From: Centroberyx gerrardi
Taxonomy: Eukaryota; Chordata; Actinopteri; Beryciformes; Berycidae
Direction: 5' to 3'
Assembly: GCF_048128805.1 (NCBI RefSeq)
Contig: NC_136000.1
Span: 26,166,359 to 26,230,358, forward strand
DNA: 64,000 nt
Positions 60,801-64,000 of this stretch are shown piece by piece. The translations under genes and the position numbers were made by a program. Within the stretch, counting starts at the first letter, position 1; each line of letters begins with the position of its first letter. The notes beneath the pieces were generated by a model. It did no database searches. It worked only from the letters and a program-made list of their open reading frames with translations, and had not been told where the DNA came from.

Positions 60801-63008
60801 CCGAAGTACAATGTCTCTGCTATCCTTTTCTTTTTTAGCCTTTCGCTTTGCTGCTCCACTGCTCCACCGTTTTTTATCCATGTTTGTTAGTTAGCAGCTA
60901 ACTTTAACGTCGTCTGTTCTGTCTTAGCTAAGATTCCCACGGTCACGTTTCACCTCTCGTCATCGTCATCATGATACAGACACAGCCAGCAAACCAATCA
61001 TAATATTTTTTTTTATTTGCAAATAAAGTAACTCTGCATTCATTGGTTCGTATTTCAACACACACACACTCAATTAATTTATTTGATTTGATTAAAAAAA
61101 AAACAAAGACAGGATGAGGCCACAGTTGGTGGGGTTTTGGAGGCCCCTAGAGGTCGGAGGCCCCCGGGCACCGGCCCAATGGGCCTGGTGGATAATCCGT
61201 GGCTGATTGGCATTGTTTTCACAACAAATGACATGTTTTCAAAGCACCAGAACGAAGCAGTTCATTAGACACAGTAGATTCATAGCTGCTCTTCGTCCTT
61301 TTGACCACCAGGTGCCACTAACGAGCACTGTGTTGAAAAGCTTCGAGTAGTGAACCCTTTTTCGATACAATTGAAAGGAAAGCCTCATTGCTTCAGAAAG
61401 CTTCGTTTTGCCATCACTGTACAAACAACCACAAAACTTGGTGCATAATATGCACCAAGTTTTGTGGTTGTTTGTACATTACTAACCTGTAAAATAGTAG
61501 AAAGAAACAATGAGGCAGGGAGACGTGGCTTTACTTCACGGTACCCTCTGTTGTATTGAGGGGAAGCCGTAGGCAGCGCGCACACACCAGTAACAGACAG
61601 TGGAACCACCATAGAGATATAACACCACAGTCTCGCTCTGCCCCCTACTGTTCGAAAGTTAGCATATCAAGTGTATTAACTCTGCAGATAATGAGAATAT
61701 GCCTAAAGAATGTGACATACCTTCTAAATAGACAATTAAACAATTCAATATCAAATACCTCAATAGTGAGGAAAAAAAATACATTCACACATTTGTGACT
61801 ACACATTAGTGGGTGTCACACTTAGAACGGTATATTTACCTATTCTAAAGTACTTAAAGAGTAACTAAACCCCACCTAAATCTGTGGTGAAGCCTGACAC
61901 CTAATGGTGAAAACTAGGGTACTGAACAGGTGATCTGCTATTGGCTGGTCTCTGTGCCCTGTGATGTCACCCTCTATAGAGTACAACAGGTGGTGACATC
62001 ACCTGGCACAAAGACCAGCCAATAGGATAAGGCCAGTTAAGTACCCTAGTTTTCACCATTAGGTGTCAGGCTTTACCAAAAAATTGGGTTTGGGGTTTAG
62101 TTACTCTTTAACTATTGCTAGATATACATCAATTATCATATAGGCTACTTACCTGTTATACGCACCTATGGTTAGGCTATATTCAGTTACTGCAATATAT
62201 TTACCTGTGACCTCTACTTTGCGCAATATATTGATTTAATATGATATGCTACTGATTATAATACACTTGCCTGATCTACAGCTAATTACATTACATATAT
62301 TGGATGTTGTATGGTCAGAAAAATAGTGTGTCTGTGTGTGTGTGTGTGTGTGTGCGTTTTGACAGCCATCACCCATAGCAGCCTATAGCTTGTACAGCCA
62401 AAGTTCATAACAGATCAACTCTATACAGACAGAGAGAAATCTGTAACATAATCACAGTCAAACAAACCTTAAGGCCTTGATAAACTTTCAGGGTGGGAAA
62501 CTAACTTTCACAAGCCCATAGTCTATGTCAGACTATGAGTGCACTGCCACCAGAATACTAGGAACGACTATAGCACTCATTAATCATTAATTGCTTATTC
62601 TGTTGAAGTATTTCAACAGGTTTCAGTATCCTAGTCTCTACAACAGACTGGCAACATGCCAAATACCTACAACCTGTAGCCAATAGTACTGCAGTTAGCC
62701 TATAAAAAATAACCAATAGATCTCTTCAAAAGATTTCAGCACTAATAATAATAATAATTACTTCCATAGTATAACTATTTCTGCATTTTACTGACATTCC
62801 TGTTCAGAGCACATGCATTAAATGCAACAAGGAGAATTTTTCTTACCCTCTCAAAGTCCTTCAAGGGATTCCCTAGGCTGAGGCTGAACAGATTCCCAAA
62901 TATGGGGAGGGGAGTGGGTCCGGGCGGGAAGTTCTTCGGCCTCTGGGTCTTGAGACGGAAGAAGAAGAAGCAAACACAGAGCCATAGCAGGATGAAGGAA
63001 GCTAACAT
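36904..63008 (-). CDS. cyp2: Cytochrome P450 family 2 protein, copy C (11 coding exons, intact)
   Basis: Coding exons in transcription order: 63008-62847, 49951-49789, 49134-48982, 48890-48730, 43713-43645, 41882-41778, 41338-41200, 40034-39949, 39493-39392, 39060-38919, 37091-36904. Each exon has the same length as its partner in copy A; total 489 residues. ER signal anchor (about residues 5-17), FPPGP hinge (27-31), [13 protein letters not shown] in the I-helix (294-299), ExxR (E351/R354) and FSAGPRMCLG with the haem-ligand Cys432 are all present. Exon 2 begins LRNCYG where copy A has LAKRYG. Intron 1 is 12.9 kb and intron 4 is 5.0 kb, both swollen by transposons. The TAG stop lies in a hAT MITE. 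Monooxygenase role follows from the family; substrate is not predictable. Subfamily probably fish CYP2X-like. Confidence 0.9.
37418..38073 (-). mobile_element. Tc1/mariner element with truncated transposase
   Basis: Termini CACTCACCGAGCACTTTATT (left) and, reversed, CACTCACTGAGCACTTTATT (right), each preceded by TA as expected for Tc1 insertion. Nested, partly duplicated copies of the terminal sequence occur at 37450-37470 and 37975-38050. Inside, 37852-37553 on the minus strand encodes the N-terminal helix-turn-helix part of a Tc1 transposase ([39 protein letters not shown]). The catalytic DDE half is missing. It sits in intron 10 of CYP2 copy C. Confidence 0.82.
40739..41190. repeat. Degenerate GATA/ATAGAA-rich repeat tract
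   Basis: About 450 bp built from variants of GATAGAA, ATAGAACAATAGA and GATAGATAGATA, grading into ATACGTACATAC near the exon 6 donor (41200). The 161-codon frame on the opposite strand is composition-driven and is not a gene. Located in intron 7 of CYP2 copy C. Confidence 0.85.
41449..41763. mobile_element. hAT-type MITE close to the exon 5b splice donor
   Basis: Starts TAGTGCTGAAACGATGACTC and ends with the complement of TAGGGCTGCAACTAACGATT; inverted ends and AATCGAT-rich sub-terminal parts fit a common fish hAT MITE. No clear 8-bp duplication, so probably old. It fills most of the 439-bp intron 6 and ends 14 bp from the donor GT at 41777. Confidence 0.7.
42296..42536. mobile_element. TTAA-type (piggyBac-like) MITE, copy 1
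   Basis: Inverted ends TTAAAGAGTAACTAAACCCC and its near-complement on the right, with TTAA at both edges. The interior holds a second inverted repeat (GGCTGGTGTTTGTGCCAGGT and the reverse), so the single strand can fold almost completely. Same family as 61854-62111. In intron 5 of CYP2 copy C. Confidence 0.78.
42999..43564. mobile_element. TTAA-type MITE, second family
   Basis: Starts TTAAAGGCATACTGAGCAGG and ends with the complement of TTAAAGGCATACTGAGTAGG, with TTAA at each edge. It is 566 bp, non-coding, and carries T tracts near 43465-43500. It ends about 80 bp from the exon 5a donor of CYP2 copy C. Confidence 0.72.
44125..48349. mobile_element. 4.2-kb non-autonomous hAT element in intron 4 of copy C
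   Basis: Flanked by a perfect 8-bp duplication GCTATAAT (44117-44124 and 48350-48357). Left end TAGGGCTGTGCAAAAAAATC, right end reversed TAAGGCTGGGTATTGGCAAG; both sub-terminal parts are rich in ATCGATA/TATCGTGATA repeats. The element includes a 26-base poly-G (44726-44751), a GA-rich tract (47803-47985), and a possible LTR fragment with AATAAA (about 46.1-47.4 kb). I see no transposase. Much of the interior is probably captured or secondarily inserted DNA. Confidence 0.78.
47803..47985. repeat. (GA)n-rich low-complexity tract
   Basis: GAGA runs with scattered C, giving spurious Arg-Glu or Ser-Leu frames on the two strands. Inside the 4.2-kb hAT element. Confidence 0.95.
50698..50884 (+). 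repeat. Dispersed repeat, unoccupied counterpart of 61.49-62.16 kb
   Basis: The first part (AGAACCGTATATTTACC to about 50780) matches 61823-62165 without the MITE that interrupts the latter. The second part (from CTGTAAAATAGTGG, 50815-50884) matches 61489-61557. The two blocks occur in swapped order at the two places, suggesting a larger repeated unit whose limits I cannot define. Confidence 0.65.
51435..51454. repeat. Poly-C tract
   Basis: Twenty consecutive C in intron 1 of CYP2 copy C, the sort of tract where assembly length is unreliable. Confidence 0.9.
51763..51802. repeat. (CA)n microsatellite
   Basis: Uninterrupted CA dinucleotide run in intron 1 of CYP2 copy C. Confidence 0.95.
52065..53743 (-). 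pseudogene. ZMYM1-like hAT transposase, C-terminal part
   Basis: On the minus strand, 53743-53161 encodes the middle of the transposase ([54 protein letters not shown]). After a one-base frame change near 53290-53320, 53275-52065 completes it: [38 protein letters not shown], then the stop. It is the downstream part of the element whose N-terminus lies at 60881-59916; a BEL/Pao retrotransposon separates them. Roughly 45 residues expected between the two parts are not visible. Intronless and broken, so a transposon rather than a host ZMYM1 gene. Confidence 0.85.
53675..54031 (-). repeat. Putative 3' LTR of the BEL/Pao element
   Basis: On the minus strand a purine tract GGGGGTGGC is followed directly by TGTGCAAATTT, as expected for a polypurine tract and LTR start, about 70 nt after the integrase stop. 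The outer boundary is uncertain because there is no second LTR for comparison. Confidence 0.45.
54102..55565 (-). pseudogene. BEL/Pao integrase region
   Basis: A single open frame contains an HHCC-type zinc-binding region ([16 protein letters not shown], then CVEC) and the integrase core: Asp in [11 protein letters not shown], Asp in [10 protein letters not shown] and Glu in [11 protein letters not shown], the DDE triad. It ends with a chromodomain-like or DUF5641-type tail ([19 protein letters not shown]). The integrase alone looks intact, but the upstream polyprotein is broken, and a frame slip at about 55563 detaches it from RNase H. Confidence 0.85.
55562..58214 (-). pseudogene. BEL/Pao protease, reverse transcriptase and RNase H region, frameshifted
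   Basis: Starting beside the solo LTR: protease with LDDGSERTI, then the RT fingers ([19 protein letters not shown]). A frame change near 56825-56835 coincides with a deletion removing the first catalytic RT motif (normally GDI-x-x-MF). The second part reads [16 protein letters not shown] to [10 protein letters not shown] (the YVDD-equivalent site). Another frame change and a TGA follow near 56295-56345. RNase H (56188-55562) starts with [17 protein letters not shown] and [18 protein letters not shown]. Polyprotein function is lost. Confidence 0.82.
57963..58318. mobile_element. Solo LTR within the BEL/Pao element
   Basis: A 356-bp segment with TG...CA ends (TGTTAGGATGG on the plus strand, GGGGATG...TGACA on the other side), flanked by the 5-bp duplication CTTAC (57958-57962 and 58319-58323). 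An AATAAA is present on the minus strand. Removing it restores a continuous gag-protease reading frame (ILTVSTSSS). Orientation and family are not determined. Confidence 0.82.
58288..59930 (-). pseudogene. BEL/Pao gag region
   Basis: Open frame of 521 codons from the Met at 59853, with in-frame sequence continuing upstream to about 59930 ([17 protein letters not shown]). A proline/alanine/glutamine-rich N-terminus is followed by the DUF1759-type gag core ([37 protein letters not shown]). Two CCHC zinc knuckles follow: [14 protein letters not shown] and [13 protein letters not shown]. The frame runs into the solo LTR, which supplies an artificial stop. Retrotransposon gags package element RNA into particles. 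Confidence 0.85.
59916..60881 (-). pseudogene. ZMYM1-like hAT transposase, N-terminal part
   Basis: The frame starts [20 protein letters not shown], basic and nuclear-targeting in character, then a Pro/Glu-rich spacer of about 130 residues, then the TTF-type zinc finger domain ([43 protein letters not shown]). It breaks off after [10 protein letters not shown] where BEL/Pao sequence begins. Its C-terminal half is at 53743-52065. Confidence 0.85.
60882..61205 (-). other. 5' flank and probable terminus of the ZMYM1-like hAT element
   Basis: On the minus strand the element seems to start at 61205 with CAGCCACGGATTATCC, followed by GGCCCATTGGGCCGGTGCCC, a terminal composition familiar from fish ZMYM1-like hAT transposons. 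The other terminus, expected below 52065, was not recognised. Confidence 0.5.
61418..61478. repeat. Perfect 61-bp hairpin
   Basis: Two perfectly complementary 29-base arms, starting TGTACAAACAACC, around a 3-base AAT loop. No coding content. Confidence 0.9.
61489..62165 (+). repeat. Dispersed repeat, occupied counterpart of 50.70-50.88 kb
   Basis: Bases 61489-61557 match 50815-50884; bases 61823-61857 plus 62112-62165 match 50698-50780, with the MITE at 61854-62111 absent from the latter. Confidence 0.65.
61854..62111. mobile_element. TTAA-type (piggyBac-like) MITE, copy 2
   Basis: Inverted ends TTAAAGAGTAACTAAACCCC and its complement, TTAA on both sides, with an internal GGCTGGTCT...AGACCAGCC inverted repeat as in 42296-42536. 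The empty site at 50.73 kb reads AAGTACTTAACC, a single TTAA. This supports TTAA as the duplicated target. Confidence 0.82.
62331..62354. repeat. (GT)n microsatellite
   Basis: Short GT dinucleotide run about 0.5 kb downstream of exon 1 of CYP2 copy C. Confidence 0.9.
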
Positions 63009-63723
63009 GGTGGAGTGGACTAGCCTGGACCTTGGACCCTAGCTATCTGACTGGCAGTAAAGTGTTATGGAACTCTGCTCCCAAGCCTCATGGTGTTCTC
63101 TCCATCCATGCTCCACCCCCTTTCTCTGCTTTTTCAAAGACGAATCAGCAGTCCAGTCACCTTTAGGCGACTATTGTTCATGCAGACAGTTTGAAAGCGG
63201 AGTGGGAGTGAGATTCCGGGCGGCATAAGAGGGAAAGGGTGGTGGCCTTGACCACTTGCACCACTATTTGAGCACGCTAGGTCCGTGCGACGCTTATCAG
63301 TTCAATATTCATAAAAGTAAATACAACATTGTGTATTAGTCCGTGTTGCTGTCTGTGGGACAGAGGTATTGTGCAAAATCTTTTTCCAAATGATTTATAG
63401 GCTACTGGCCGATTGCGTCGATGGATTTACTCCAAACACCGACTTGACAGCGGACTGACTGACTGACATTGTTCTCTGAAGCAAGGGCAAGAGTCAAATG
63501 ATAGTAGGACAGACTCGGTTAGGCTGACATGGTTGAGGTTAGGGTCAGCATGTTTTATTAAATTGCAAGACATACGCTAAAGAGAGACAAGCAGTTAAGT
63601 GAATTAGCCGAGTGGTTTTCTCTTTTCCTTTTAAAACTCTGTTAAGCCGACACGATAAGCAAGTGGTGCAGAAGAAGATTCTTACATTTTTCCATTCAAT
63701 AGGCTCCAATGTAGGCTATATGC

Positions 63724-63947
63724 GGAAGAGGATTAGGGCCACGTGAAAAATGTATTTGAGTTCTGAGATTCATCTCAGAATACTGACGTTAATCTCAGAA
63801 TTCTGAGATTAATCTCTGAACTCAAAATTTTCAGATGTGGTGAGAAGTGAAAATTCTGAGTTTAAAGTCAGAATTCTGAGTTTAAAGTCAGAATTCTGAC
63901 TATTTTTTTCCTCAATAAATTTTTCACATATGGCCCTAATCCTCTTC
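63724..63947. mobile_element. MITE upstream of CYP2 copy C
   Basis: Inverted ends GGAAGAGGATTAGGGCC and GGCCCTAATCCTCTTC. The interior is a series of inverted and direct TCTGAGATTAATCTCAGAA and GAGTTTAAAGTCAGAATTCT units. A partial copy lies at 15238-15318. Non-coding; it lies about 0.7 kb upstream of the copy C start codon. Confidence 0.75.
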
Positions 63948-64000
63948 TGTAGATATAAATGTTTTCAGCCGGTGGGTGACAGCGCTAAAGCTTCAGATCG

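Noticed and set aside
1..64000. CRISPR arrays, operons, tRNA or rRNA genes.
   Set aside because: The sequence is eukaryotic. No regularly spaced repeat array was seen, nor any tRNA or rRNA signature I could support by reading.

Overview
The window looks like nuclear DNA of a teleost fish. It is AT-rich, has intron-split vertebrate-type genes, many CA/GT microsatellites and a dense, diverse transposon load (L1-clade LINE, BEL/Pao, several hAT, Tc1, TTAA-type and Harbinger-like MITEs) typical of ray-finned fish. Nothing identifies the species.

The host content is a head-to-tail cluster of three cytochrome P450 family 2 copies, all on the minus strand. Copy A (3661-17966) and copy C (36904-63008) each assemble from 11 coding exons with consensus splice sites and matching phases. 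Both come to exactly 1,470 nt (489 residues) with every P450 hallmark. Copy B (22579-31926) lies between them. It is a decayed, 5'-truncated relative of A with several frameshifts, a broken acceptor and missing exons. The family is confident. The subfamily (fish CYP2X-like, often database-named '2F-like') is only an impression. Both intact genes share two introns beyond the usual nine-exon CYP2 layout: one splits canonical exon 5 (69+105 nt), the other splits canonical exon 7 (86+102 nt).

Layout: 1-3.6 kb, intergenic with microsatellites and MITE-like repeats. 3.7-18.0 kb, CYP2 copy A, whose intron 9 holds a full-length 6.2-kb L1-clade LINE (5471-11671) in opposite orientation, flanked by a perfect 16-bp duplication. 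18.0-22.5 kb, intergenic with a 92-bp direct repeat pair and a Tc1 scrap. 22.6-31.9 kb, pseudogene B, interrupted by a Harbinger-like MITE and a ZMYM1-like hAT transposon. 32-35.9 kb, featureless DNA plus a ruined BED-finger hAT. 35.9-36.9 kb, a hAT MITE inserted exactly at the stop codon of copy C. 36.9-63.0 kb, copy C, whose introns are packed with a Tc1 copy, several MITEs, a 4.2-kb non-autonomous hAT (44125-48349) and, in the 12.9-kb intron 1, a nest: a minus-strand ZMYM1-like hAT split by a BEL/Pao element, itself split by a solo LTR.

The two intact P450s would be ER-membrane haem monooxygenases needing POR-delivered electrons. The transposons are passengers and all visible transposon ORFs carry disabling lesions. 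The most interesting observation is the hAT MITE whose first three bases replace the CYP2 stop codon without changing the protein. No previously undescribed multi-gene system was recognised.
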